The translations under genes were made by a program, and so were the position numbers. Below are positions 8,773 to 16,139 of a stretch of 19,736 nucleotides of DNA, in pieces (positions within the stretch are counted from its first letter, which is position 1; every line of letters begins with the position of its first letter). Under the pieces are notes generated by a model. That model was given only the letters and a program-made list of their open reading frames with translations. It was not told the DNA's origin and made no database searches. The stretch comes from JANRIC01 sp033765345 (GTDB lineage: Bacteria > Bacteroidota > Bacteroidia > Cytophagales > Microscillaceae), in assembly GCA_033765345.1 (NCBI GenBank), contig JANRIC010000040.1, forward strand, positions 1 through 19,736, read 5' to 3'.

Positions 8773-9669
8773 ATGATGGATATTAACAAAGCTTATTCTC
8801 TCATATTTCAAAAAATTGAAAAATGGCTGTTGTCCCTCATTGAGATGCTGCCGAACCTGGTAGCGGCTATTTTGATATTATTCATTTTTACTTTTGTGGC
8901 GCGCCTGGTTCGTAAGTTGATGCAGAAGTATCTGGGGCGAATCTCCGACAAGGTCACACTCAATCGACTTTTTGCCAATCTGGTATATATGATGATGGTG
9001 CTCATCGGGGGGTTTATTGCTCTCAGTGCCTTACAACTAGACCGTACCGTAACTTCGCTCCTGGCAGGTGCAGGTATTGTAGGTTTGGCTCTTAGTTTTG
9101 CATTTCAGGACATTGCCACCAATTTTATTTCGGGTATTTTTCTGGCTTTTCGCAGCCCTTTTCAGATTGGTGATGTGGTCGAAACTTCGGGATATAAAGG
9201 CGTGGTAGAAAAGGTAGATTTGCGTATCTCGGCGATTCGTACTTTTCAGGGGCAAATGGTATATTTACCTAACAAAGAAGTTTTTCAAAATCCGATCATT
9301 AATTATTCTGAAATGGGTAAAAGAAGGATCGATATGCTCATTGGGGTTGCTTATGGGGAAGACCTGCAAAAAGTAGAAGAAATCACGAAAAATGCCATCT
9401 GTAAATTGGATTTTATACTCCAATCGGAAAATGTAGAAGTGTTTTTTCAGGAATTTGCTGAAAGTTCTATCAATTTTTTATTGATTTTTTGGGTCAATTA
9501 CAACACTGAACTGGAATTTCTCAAACAACGCAGCGAAGCCCTTAAAATCATCAAAACGCACTATGACCAATATCAAATTACGATCCCGTACCCGATCCGT
9601 ACGCTGGATTTTGGGCTTAAAGGTGGAGAAAAATTTTCGGAAATCGCCATCCAATTGAGAAAAGGATAA
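8773..9669 (+). CDS. Small-conductance mechanosensitive channel (MscS family)
   Basis: A 298-residue inner-membrane channel that would release solutes upon osmotic downshock. Three membrane segments are apparent at about 24-46, 66-86 and 93-122. The pore helix carries the MscS signature LLAGAGIVGLALSFAFQD, then NFISGIFLAFRSPFQIGD leading into the cytoplasmic beta domain (GVVEKVDLRISAIRTFQG, then VYLPNKEVFQNPIINYS). The C-terminal alpha/beta domain follows to about 285, so the length and order match the standard E. coli MscS architecture. The gene begins ATGATG and either codon could serve. It stands alone: divergent from the GH113-like gene by 134 bases and convergent with the kinase gene, with a shared terminator at 9668-9718. 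Confidence 0.93.
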   Translation: MMDINKAYSLIFQKIEKWLLSLIEMLPNLVAAILILFIFTFVARLVRKLMQKYLGRISDKVTLNRLFANLVYMMMVLIGGFIALSALQLDRTVTSLLAGAGIVGLALSFAFQDIATNFISGIFLAFRSPFQIGDVVETSGYKGVVEKVDLRISAIRTFQGQMVYLPNKEVFQNPIINYSEMGKRRIDMLIGVAYGEDLQKVEEITKNAICKLDFILQSENVEVFFQEFAESSINFLLIFWVNYNTELEFLKQRSEALKIIKTHYDQYQITIPYPIRTLDFGLKGGEKFSEIAIQLRKG

Positions 9670-9718
9670 AAGAAGGAAACAAGACCACAGAAATCATCAA
9701 TCATTGTTTCCCTCTTTT
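9668..9718. terminator. Bidirectional hairpin terminator
   Basis: AAAAGAAGGAAACAA pairs with TTGTTTCCCTCTTTT with one mismatch across a ~21-base loop. A- and T-rich ends on each side allow function in both directions. It overlaps the stop of the MscS gene and lies just before the convergent kinase gene end at 9723. Confidence 0.8.
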
Positions 9719-9722
9719 AATT

Positions 9723-11525
9723 TTACTGGATAGCTACGATTTGCCCCAATAAATCGATATTCATTTTTCGTCCTTCAAAATCATATACGCTAGCCCTTCC
9801 TTCTATGAAGCTTGTCCCATAATAATATTGTGGTTTGATGATTTCTTGTCCGTATTGATTGACGTACCCCACTTTATTTCCTTCTTTCACCAGGGCTATG
9901 CCTTGATAAAAGTTTTTAACCAAATCATATTTGGGTGCGATGACCTGTTGCCCCTGGCGATTGATAGCACCCCATTTTTTACCTATTTTTACTACGGCAT
10001 AGCCGTTTTTAAAATCAGCGGTATAATCATATTCAAAAGGGATTACTACTTGATTTTGTTGATCAATAAAACCCATTTTGCCGTTTTGCTCTACTTTGGC
10101 AAGTCCTTCACTGAATTTACCCACCCAATCGTATTGTATCGGGATAATTTCTCTGCCTTTTTTGTCTACAAAACCATATTTATTATTGATAGCGGCTCTG
10201 GCTGTGCCTTCGTAGTAATTATCAGCCCAATCATATTTGTATCGAGTCAGGTTGTTGCCCTTTTCCTGGATAAAAGCATATTTGCCATTCTTTTTTGCCT
10301 TAGCAACGCCTTCCTTAAAGTGACCGATATACATTTTATTTTTTTTGGCTTTTTGCATCATGGCGGTTTCTTGATCAATATTAGGGTTTACCAGGAAATT
10401 TTCCGGCAGTTTGAAGCTTGACAGTTGAATGACACCCAGGGTGGTAGCTCCAACCAAAACAGCCGCCAAAGCTGTAGATTTAAGCAATGCTGGTAAAGAA
10501 ATGTTGGATCTGACGAGTCTCAGTTTTTTATGCAAAGCGGAGGCTTCTTTGGGTTTGTAGTGCTTATCAATGGGATCAAAACGAGGGCTTTTCTGAAAGG
10601 TCTGCAACCATTCTTCGGCAGAGGGTCGGGCTGAGGGGTTGGCATGCCCTTCTCCAAAACAACGGATAAAAAGCCTTTGCACCGAAGCGGCAATGGAATA
10701 AAAAGCTTTGTGGGGCTGAGGGATTACCTGAAAATGGTTTTTTTGCTCTCCCATCGGGAAAAGCCCTTCGGCAATTTTATCTTCATTGGATACCAATTTG
10801 TCATAAGGAGGCTTACAAGTACCTGTAAAAGGATGCAAACCAAACAATACTTTATAAAATACAATCGCCATAGAAAAGCGATCCCAGGTATCTTCCACGA
10901 GGTCTTGTTTGATATTCATTTTTTTGATTTCGGCGGGGCTGTATTCCATGCTAGTTTTTTCGGCAGGGAAGATAAGTCGCTGATGATTCACCACCTCAAT
11001 AGAATCAATATCAATGATTGATACCTGAGCTTTTAGGTTCACTTTGATATTCTCGGGTTTAATGTCTACCAGTACATAATTTCCGGTTTGGTGCATTTGT
11101 ACCAGTGCTGCGGCAATATTTTTACATACTTTGATTCGATTTTGCAAACCAAAGGCGGTGTTACGGTCAAATTTTCGTTTCCAGATATTGCCTAAGCGAG
11201 TGGGTATGTTGAGCGAACAAAGCGAAGTCAGGTCAATGGCACTATTGGCTTTACGCATAAGAAATCCGACAAATACATCATTTTCATAAAGAATTTCTTC
11301 AGGCCAGATTACGGAAAGTTGATCTTCAAAACGAGGGCGATGCGAGAGTATATAAATTAGCTTGAGCTCTCTTTCTTTGCGGCGTTCTTTGGGATGATAA
11401 ATTTTGGCCACATATCCCTTATAACTGAGAGGCGACACAACTTCAAAGACGTTGCCTTCCCCGCCTCTGCCCAATGGGGTATCATATAATTTAATTCTTT
11501 CTTGCGAACTGGTATAAAAATTCAT
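9723..11525 (-). CDS. Divergent Ser/Thr kinase-like protein with membrane segment and WG repeats
   Basis: A 600-residue fusion. Residues ~10-320 are a protein-kinase-like domain: glycine loop GRGGEGNVF (19-27), candidate ATP lysine Lys41 in VAKIYH, catalytic loop VDIKPENI with Asp154, Lys156 and Asn159, and IIDIDSIE (170-177) in place of DFG. The usual HRD histidine and arginine are missing, but the D-x-K-x-x-N core is kept. This matches the bacterial kinase group seen with helix-hairpin-helix partners (COG4248-like). Residues ~344-370 contain one probable membrane helix. Residues ~400-600 hold about six WG repeats (pattern G-F-hydrophobic, then I-P-x-Y-D, then F-x-E/N-G-x-A). The topology implies a cytoplasmic kinase and an external WG sensor or binding domain. 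Substrates are unknown, and activity is likely but unproven given the altered DFG. Confidence 0.85.
   Translation of the reverse strand: MNFYTSSQERIKLYDTPLGRGGEGNVFEVVSPLSYKGYVAKIYHPKERRKERELKLIYILSHRPRFEDQLSVIWPEEILYENDVFVGFLMRKANSAIDLTSLCSLNIPTRLGNIWKRKFDRNTAFGLQNRIKVCKNIAAALVQMHQTGNYVLVDIKPENIKVNLKAQVSIIDIDSIEVVNHQRLIFPAEKTSMEYSPAEIKKMNIKQDLVEDTWDRFSMAIVFYKVLFGLHPFTGTCKPPYDKLVSNEDKIAEGLFPMGEQKNHFQVIPQPHKAFYSIAASVQRLFIRCFGEGHANPSARPSAEEWLQTFQKSPRFDPIDKHYKPKEASALHKKLRLVRSNISLPALLKSTALAAVLVGATTLGVIQLSSFKLPENFLVNPNIDQETAMMQKAKKNKMYIGHFKEGVAKAKKNGKYAFIQEKGNNLTRYKYDWADNYYEGTARAAINNKYGFVDKKGREIIPIQYDWVGKFSEGLAKVEQNGKMGFIDQQNQVVIPFEYDYTADFKNGYAVVKIGKKWGAINRQGQQVIAPKYDLVKNFYQGIALVKEGNKVGYVNQYGQEIIKPQYYYGTSFIEGRASVYDFEGRKMNIDLLGQIVAIQ
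9726..10328 (-). repeat. WG repeat array (about six units)
   Basis: The C-terminal third of the kinase fusion repeats a ~30-34 residue unit: G-K-(Y/M/W)-G-(F/A)-(V/I), then a polar turn, then hydrophobic-I-P-x-(Y/E)-Y-D, then F-x-(E/N)-G-x-A-x-V. Units begin near residues 400, 437, 469, 503, 537 and 569. The periodicity is clear in the protein, while the DNA copies have diverged. Confidence 0.85.
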
Positions 11526-11791
11526 TTGATTATAGTTTTAAAAATTTATTTCATCGATGGTAAAATATTGGAGCTACACAGGCTTGTATATCACTTAAAA
11601 ATTGAAAACTATTAAGTAAGATACCAATGACTAAATATACATAAATTTTCAGAATTTCACGCATTCAAATGATTTTTCAACTCTAAAAATTACTTTTTTT
11701 GGGCATCAGGTTTTTTACTCATCATACGTGCATAAAAACCCACTCATTTGCGGGTAAATTCGCTAAAAGAGTTCTACAAAGTATCCTGTAT
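11526..11791. other. Divergent intergenic region
   Basis: This is the main part of a 387-base gap between the divergent kinase gene and the small exported protein gene. It is AT-rich. No coding frame, tRNA or strong hairpin was seen. A good promoter for the rightward gene follows at 11792-11823; no convincing promoter for the leftward kinase gene was found. Confidence 0.6.
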
Positions 11792-11823
11792 TTTGCTTTC
11801 TTTCTTTTGAATCCTTAAATTTG
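11792..11823 (+). promoter_or_regulatory. Bacteroidota promoter for the small exported protein gene
   Basis: TTTG at 11792-11795, a 20-base spacer, and TAAATTTG at 11816-11823. This fits the Bacteroidota TTG...TAnnTTTG consensus in both boxes and in spacing. The predicted leader to the ATG at 11913 is about 85 bases. Confidence 0.75.
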
Positions 11824-11912
11824 TGCTTAGGAAAATGAAACGAATGCAAGTGCATTCCCGTCTTTCTAGTTAATATTTCGTACGCAATTTATTCTTTAAA
11901 ATAGCCCTTTTT

Positions 11913-12284
11913 ATGAAAAAGACACTACTTGTGATTACGTGTTTGTTTTTAAGTCTTTTTTGGGCCTACTCATCACAGGCTCAAACATCTTTTGTGTTAC
12001 AATCCAAAGGGGTGGAAGATGACCACTTCGTCACGATCAAAGGTGATGATATTCGCCCCAATGAAAAACATGTGTATATGTTTAGTAATTTGGGATATTA
12101 TCGTATCAAAATCAAACATCCGCATAAGGAGTCTAACCACGTGGTAGTACGTATTTTAGATCAAAATAATAAAGAAATAGCTTCTAATTACAATCCGGAT
12201 ACCAAAACTTACAATCATCATTTTGATTTTAAATGTGGGAGAACGGGGATGTACTACCTTGCTTTTGAAGAAATGTCTAATTAA
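11913..12284 (+). CDS. Small exported protein of unknown function
   Basis: A 123-residue protein with a clean signal peptide: two lysines, a hydrophobic core (about 5-18), and a likely cut after SSQAQ near residue 24. The mature part of about 99 residues alternates hydrophobic and polar residues and ends FKCGRTGMYYLAFEEMSN, as expected for a small periplasmic or secreted beta-sandwich. The G-x-Y-Y-L-x-F ending resembles bacterial pre-peptidase-like and C2-like beta domains, but I do not recognise the family. It contains one cysteine after the signal. The start is supported by the signal peptide and by the promoter upstream. The gene is followed by a long hairpin at 12324-12367. Confidence 0.75.
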   Translation: MKKTLLVITCLFLSLFWAYSSQAQTSFVLQSKGVEDDHFVTIKGDDIRPNEKHVYMFSNLGYYRIKIKHPHKESNHVVVRILDQNNKEIASNYNPDTKTYNHHFDFKCGRTGMYYLAFEEMSN

Positions 12285-12323
12285 TTTATCGAATTAATGC
12301 TTTAGATCATTTTTTTTCACCAG

Positions 12324-12367
12324 GATTTGTCTGAAATTTACACGAAAACGTAAATTTCAGACAAATC
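12324..12367. terminator. 18-bp perfect hairpin between two codirectional genes
   Basis: GATTTGTCTGAAATTTAC pairs perfectly with GTAAATTTCAGACAAATC around the 8-base loop ACGAAAAC. It lies 39 bases after the stop at 12284 and ends 8 bases before the ATG at 12376. The T-run after the right arm is poor (TTAGTTTT), so it may also act as a 5' leader hairpin or RNA-processing site for the downstream gene. Confidence 0.7.
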
Positions 12368-12375
12368 TTAGTTTT

Positions 12376-12717
12376 ATGGCTAACTTACATCGCTACATAG
12401 CACTGTTTTTTGTTTTTGTCTTTATACTCTTTGCCGCTGTGCAATACAATGACCCTGATCCAATTTTGTGGATACCCATCTATTTAGTAGCTGCTGCTTT
12501 TTCTCTGGGCGTTTATTTGAACAAAAGCCCTCGAATTATTCTTCTTCTGACCGCTATGGCTTATTTGGTTGGTGCTTTTTTCTTTTGGCCAGAGTCTTGG
12601 CACGGACTAGCACTAAATCCGACTTTTAAGCAACAGGTAGAACACGCCCGCGAATCGTTGGGCTTACTCTTTACGGCTTTAGTGATGTTTTATTATTTCC
12701 TGATCAGCAAAAAATAA
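12376..12717 (+). CDS. TMEM220-family small membrane protein
   Basis: A 113-residue integral membrane protein with about four hydrophobic segments (roughly 8-22, 31-48, 53-68 and 92-109). The short loop between the first two carries VQYNDPDPILWIPIY (about 22-36), the characteristic mark of the TMEM220 family found in bacteria and eukaryotes. The molecular function of the family is not established. It follows a small exported protein gene on the same strand but is separated by a long hairpin. Its stop codon overlaps the left arm of a terminator at 12716. Confidence 0.82.
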   Translation: MANLHRYIALFFVFVFILFAAVQYNDPDPILWIPIYLVAAAFSLGVYLNKSPRIILLLTAMAYLVGAFFFWPESWHGLALNPTFKQQVEHARESLGLLFTALVMFYYFLISKK

Positions 12718-12747
12718 GCCCCCACATCATCAAGAAGAGGGGCTTTT
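12716..12747. terminator. GC-rich terminator
   Basis: AAGCCCC (starting inside the stop of the TMEM220 gene) pairs with GGGGCTT at 12739-12745, followed by a T-run. On the minus strand the same arms, plus an adjacent GGGGCAAAAAGCCCC hairpin, are available to end the permease transcript that stops at 12758. Confidence 0.85.
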
Positions 12748-12757
12748 TGCCCCTTAC

Positions 12758-15241
12758 TTATTCATTTCTTAGGGTATGTACTGGATTGATTGTAGCCACG
12801 CGCATGATTTGGATGCTCACTGTAATCAAGGCAATCATCAAAGCTAGTAATCCTGTGAGGACAAAAACCATAAAATGAATGGAAATTCGATAGGCAAAAT
12901 CCTGCAACCACTCATTCATTGCATACAAAACAATAGGCACTGCCATCAGGTTGGCAATCAAAATCAGTTTTATGAAATCTGAAGAAATAAGCTGAATGAT
13001 ATTTAAAACACTGGCTCCCAGCACCTTGCGTATCCCAATCTCTTTAGTACGCTGTTCTGCAATAAACGAAGCTAATCCGAATAATCCTAAACAAGCTATA
13101 AAAATCGCCAAACCACTGAATGAGAAAAACAGGGCACCTTCGCGCTGCTCCTGGGCATAAAGCCGGGCAATATTCTGATCCAGGAACTCATAGTCGAAGG
13201 GTACACCTGGTAAAAACTTAGCCCAGGTTTCTTCAAGGTGATTTAGCCCTTGCTTAAAATTGCTACCTTCCAGTTTGACGGACAACTCTCTGTAGAATTG
13301 CTCACTCAGCATCATCACCATTGGCTTTACTTCTTCATGCATAGACTCGAAGTTAAAATCTTCTAAAACGCCAATCACCTGCCCTGGTCGGTCTCCATAA
13401 TTAAATCGTTTGCCGATCGCCTCTTTGGGGTTTGCCCAGCCGATTTGTTTGCAGGCAGTAGCATTGATGATAAATGCGGTGCTGTCGTCTTTACCGAATT
13501 CTTTGGAGAAATTCCTTCCGGCTGCGAGTTTTATACCGTATGTATCTACAAAATGATGGTCAATGCCCACGACTTTAAGAATTACTGGTGATTCAATCAG
13601 TGAGTCTTTTAACTCAGCCCTGGCTGACCCAAAGCTATCGAGCAATCGCCCTGAAGGAATTCTAGAGGAACGCCCAGCTTCTTTGACAGCGGGCATTTTT
13701 TTCAGTTCATTCCGAAAGGATTCAAATTTTTCATTCAGGGGGCGTGGCAAGGGTAAGTTTATGATATAATTTTTATTGAAGCCCAGCTCTTTATTTTTCA
13801 TAAAGCTCAACTGCTGATAAATAAGCACAGTGCTGATCATCAATACTATAGAGATTGTAAATTGAGTCACCACGAGTATTGTCCGAAGGGTAGAGCGTTT
13901 GGCACCAGTAGCTATTTTACCCTTGAGCACTTTTACAGGCACAAAAGAAGACAAATAAATAGCTGGGTAAAATCCTGCCAAAGCACCCACCACCAAAACC
14001 ACCAACAAAATAAGTAAGGGTACATACCAATGGGTGAAATAGTCGAAGTTAAATGATTTGCCCAGAAAACTACTTAGCAGGGGTTTAAATACTTCTGCCA
14101 GGCATATCCCCAAGATCATCGCTATGCCCGTAATCAATATAGATTCACTCAAAAACTGTATAATCAAATGCCCTCGATAAGCTCCTACAACTTTGCGAAT
14201 ACCTACTTCTTTGGCTCTGTTGGCAGATCGAGCTGTAGCAAGATTGATAAAATTGATTGAAGCAATGGCCAAAATAAACAAACCCACCAGGGCAAAGATG
14301 TACACATATAAGATATTGCCATTTGTTTCTGCTTCTGAATCCAAATTGGAATGAAGGTGAATATCGGTTAATTTTTGTAGATAAAGATTCGTAAAATCGC
14401 TCACTTTCTGGGTTTCCTTGTCATTTATCCAACCTTGACTTCGGGCAAAACTTCCGAAAGTTTTTTCCATAAAATCAGGAAGTTTAGCCTCTAGTGCCTT
14501 CGCATCGTGTTTTTCGGGCAGCAATACATACGTCAGAAACGAATTATTACTCCAGTTTTTCCTAAGCCCTTCTTTACCCCAAAATTTGGGGTCTGCGCTG
14601 CCTTGATAAATATTGGGATTCTCCATCGTCACCAAAGAAATCAAACAACTTGGATGAAAATGGGACTGCTCTGGCAATGCTTTGTAAACGCCCGTAATTT
14701 TGAGAGAATATTGATGATTGAGTACAATCCATTGGAGCGTCTTTCCGATTGGGTTTTCTTCAGGAAAATATTTCTGAGCCAACTCCTCCGTCAGCGCAAT
14801 ACAAAATGGTTTTTTCAGCATCTCATCTGCGTCTCCTTTTAGCACCTGAAAATCAAAGACTTTGAAGAGGTTTTTTTCTGCGAAATAACCGTCTTCTTCC
14901 ACAAAATAACGATCCCTTATTTTGAGTAAAGCCGTTGTATTGATCATACGCAAAGATTCTTCTACTTCAGGGAATTCTTCTTTGAGCAAAGGTCCGACAG
15001 GGGGAGCTACGTGCCCCAAATGCAAATCAACGGCTCCCTCCGGGTTTAAAAATTCACGGGTAACCCGATAGATGCGGTCTGCTTTGCTATGGAAACGATC
15101 ATAACTCAATTCGTGCACAGTAAAAATCGTGATCAGTATACAGCAACAAAGTCCTGTTGCCAAGCCCAAAATGTTGATCAGCGAATACACCTTGTTTTTC
15201 CAAAGGTTTCGAAAAGCGATCAGGAGATAATTTTTAAGCAT
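12758..15241 (-). CDS. MacB/FtsX-type ABC transporter permease
   Basis: An 827-residue inner-membrane permease with the duplicated architecture of the large Bacteroidota FtsX group. It opens MLKNYLLIAFRNLWKNKVYS, then a membrane segment (about 17-40), a periplasmic MacB-like core domain (about 45-280) and an FtsX four-helix-type region with the EVGIRKVVGAYRGHL loop. A second copy follows: a membrane segment, a second periplasmic domain, and the C-terminal FtsX region with EIGIRKVLGASVLNI. It ends with the typical ATINPVHTLRNE tail. Such permeases work with a separate LolD/MacB-type ATPase, which is not encoded here. Likely roles are efflux or lipoprotein and envelope traffic; the substrate is unknown. 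A perfect palindrome lies 53-73 bases upstream, so a dedicated repressor may control it. Confidence 0.92.
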   Translation of the reverse strand: MLKNYLLIAFRNLWKNKVYSLINILGLATGLCCCILITIFTVHELSYDRFHSKADRIYRVTREFLNPEGAVDLHLGHVAPPVGPLLKEEFPEVEESLRMINTTALLKIRDRYFVEEDGYFAEKNLFKVFDFQVLKGDADEMLKKPFCIALTEELAQKYFPEENPIGKTLQWIVLNHQYSLKITGVYKALPEQSHFHPSCLISLVTMENPNIYQGSADPKFWGKEGLRKNWSNNSFLTYVLLPEKHDAKALEAKLPDFMEKTFGSFARSQGWINDKETQKVSDFTNLYLQKLTDIHLHSNLDSEAETNGNILYVYIFALVGLFILAIASINFINLATARSANRAKEVGIRKVVGAYRGHLIIQFLSESILITGIAMILGICLAEVFKPLLSSFLGKSFNFDYFTHWYVPLLILLVVLVVGALAGFYPAIYLSSFVPVKVLKGKIATGAKRSTLRTILVVTQFTISIVLMISTVLIYQQLSFMKNKELGFNKNYIINLPLPRPLNEKFESFRNELKKMPAVKEAGRSSRIPSGRLLDSFGSARAELKDSLIESPVILKVVGIDHHFVDTYGIKLAAGRNFSKEFGKDDSTAFIINATACKQIGWANPKEAIGKRFNYGDRPGQVIGVLEDFNFESMHEEVKPMVMMLSEQFYRELSVKLEGSNFKQGLNHLEETWAKFLPGVPFDYEFLDQNIARLYAQEQREGALFFSFSGLAIFIACLGLFGLASFIAEQRTKEIGIRKVLGASVLNIIQLISSDFIKLILIANLMAVPIVLYAMNEWLQDFAYRISIHFMVFVLTGLLALMIALITVSIQIMRVATINPVHTLRNE

Positions 15242-15293
15242 GGTGGTTTGGGTTATAGGTTCAATTTTTTATACTGGAGTTCGCACAAATATT

Positions 15294-15314
15294 GTACCTT
15301 GTGATGCAAGGTAC
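15294..15314. promoter_or_regulatory. Perfect 8+8 bp palindromic operator candidate
   Basis: GTACCTTG, five bases, then CAAGGTAC, lying 53-73 bases before the permease start at 15241. On the minus strand a TTG at 15332-15334 and the TACCTTGC inside the palindrome could form a weak promoter, so a protein bound here would cover its -7 box. The symmetry is that of a dimeric winged-helix site. PadR-type regulators commonly accompany such permeases in Bacteroidota, but none is in this window. Confidence 0.6.
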
Positions 15315-15409
15315 TTTAAGTGATTAATAGTCAATACTTTTAAAAAAAAGAAGGTTTGTAGGTGATAAAAAAATGTTCGGTTTCATAACACGGCTGTCCA
15401 ATAATGTAC

Positions 15410-15447
15410 AAAAAAAATCAGATCGGGAGAAAATCCTGGATCTGATT
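15410..15447 (-). terminator. Terminator of the SRPBCC gene
   Basis: On the minus strand AATCAGATC pairs perfectly with GATCTGATT across a 14-base loop and is followed at once by a run of eight T. It lies about 22 bases after the stop at 15470. The rest of the 15242-15469 gap holds the palindrome at 15294 and no gene. Confidence 0.88.
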
Positions 15448-15469
15448 CAAAGGGCTTAGAATCTTTAAT

Positions 15470-15913
15470 CTAAACGCTTTCGGCAAGCTCTTTGACCTTT
15501 GCAAGGGCTTTAGGCCAAGCTTCCTGAAAGAAGTCCAGGTATTCCTCAATACCATCCATATCAATAATCAATTCGGTTTTTCCGTTCAGATCAATCAGGG
15601 TATAATTTTCATAGATACCCCCCCATTTTTTAACCTCCTCACTTTCGGTATCTTCTACCCCCTCTTTGACAACTCCTAAGTGTTTGATAGACATATACTC
15701 ATGGAGTCTGTTGGCAGCAATCATGCTGACCATTCCCGAACCGTCTTCACCTCCCAGAAAAAGTACTTTACTTCCTTCTTTCCAGTCTGTCACGGCATAA
15801 GACCCTTCGCTGAATGCACTAGTCCATTGGCGATAAGTGGCATCCTCCCAAAGTATGTTCCATACTTTTTCACGGGGTGCATCTATCAAGATTTTGAAAT
15901 TCATTTTTTCCAT
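15470..15913 (-). CDS. SRPBCC (AHSA1/START-like) domain protein
   Basis: A 147-residue cytosolic protein that is one complete SRPBCC helix-grip domain. It opens FKILIDAPREKVWNILWEDATYRQWTSAFSEGSYAVTDWKEGSKVLF (3-49), the standard first strand, helix pair and second strand. A central beta-sheet follows, with ENYTLIDLNGKTELIIDMDG, and then a long C-terminal helix (EYLDFFQEAWPKALAKVKELAESV). Family members bind small hydrophobic ligands or act as Hsp90 co-chaperone-like or activator proteins. No specific ligand can be named. The gene is divergent from the GlxA-type regulator at 16140, with facing promoters, and has its own terminator. This arrangement suggests it is regulated by, or with, that regulator. 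Confidence 0.9.
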   Translation of the reverse strand: MEKMNFKILIDAPREKVWNILWEDATYRQWTSAFSEGSYAVTDWKEGSKVLFLGGEDGSGMVSMIAANRLHEYMSIKHLGVVKEGVEDTESEEVKKWGGIYENYTLIDLNGKTELIIDMDGIEEYLDFFQEAWPKALAKVKELAESV

Positions 15914-16048
15914 AATTATATAGTATTTAAGCGTTGCGGTTTATTTATACTCAAACCGAAGTGGTTTTCCGAAATTTAGCTCTTAAATTATTAATAATCA
16001 AGCTAATCAGGCAAATCACTTTAATCTGGGTATAATTTCAGAATGGTA

Positions 16049-16077
16049 CAAAGATAAGTTTTCGGTGGGATAGCAAA
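16049..16077 (-). promoter_or_regulatory. Promoter of the SRPBCC gene
   Basis: Read on the minus strand: TTTG (16077-16074), a 17-base spacer, then TATCTTTG (16056-16049). Both boxes fit the Bacteroidota consensus. The predicted leader to the ATG at 15913 is about 130 bases, which is long. Confidence 0.65.
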
Positions 16078-16104
16078 CAGGTGTAAAAACGGCAGTTTTA
16101 GGGG

Positions 16105-16135
16105 TTGATCCCGCCAGTAGAAATGATTATCTTTG
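16105..16135 (+). promoter_or_regulatory. Promoter of the GlxA-type regulator gene
   Basis: TTG at 16105-16107, a 20-base spacer, then TATCTTTG at 16128-16135. The -7 box ends only four bases before the ATG at 16140, so the transcript would be leaderless or nearly so. The same TATCTTTG box occurs on the other strand 72-79 bases away for the divergent gene. Confidence 0.7.
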
Positions 16136-16139
16136 TTTT

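Noticed and set aside
9828..10421. Plus-strand open frame of 197 codons
   Set aside because: Antisense shadow of the WG repeats; its repeated hydrophobic pattern only mirrors the repeat on the other strand.
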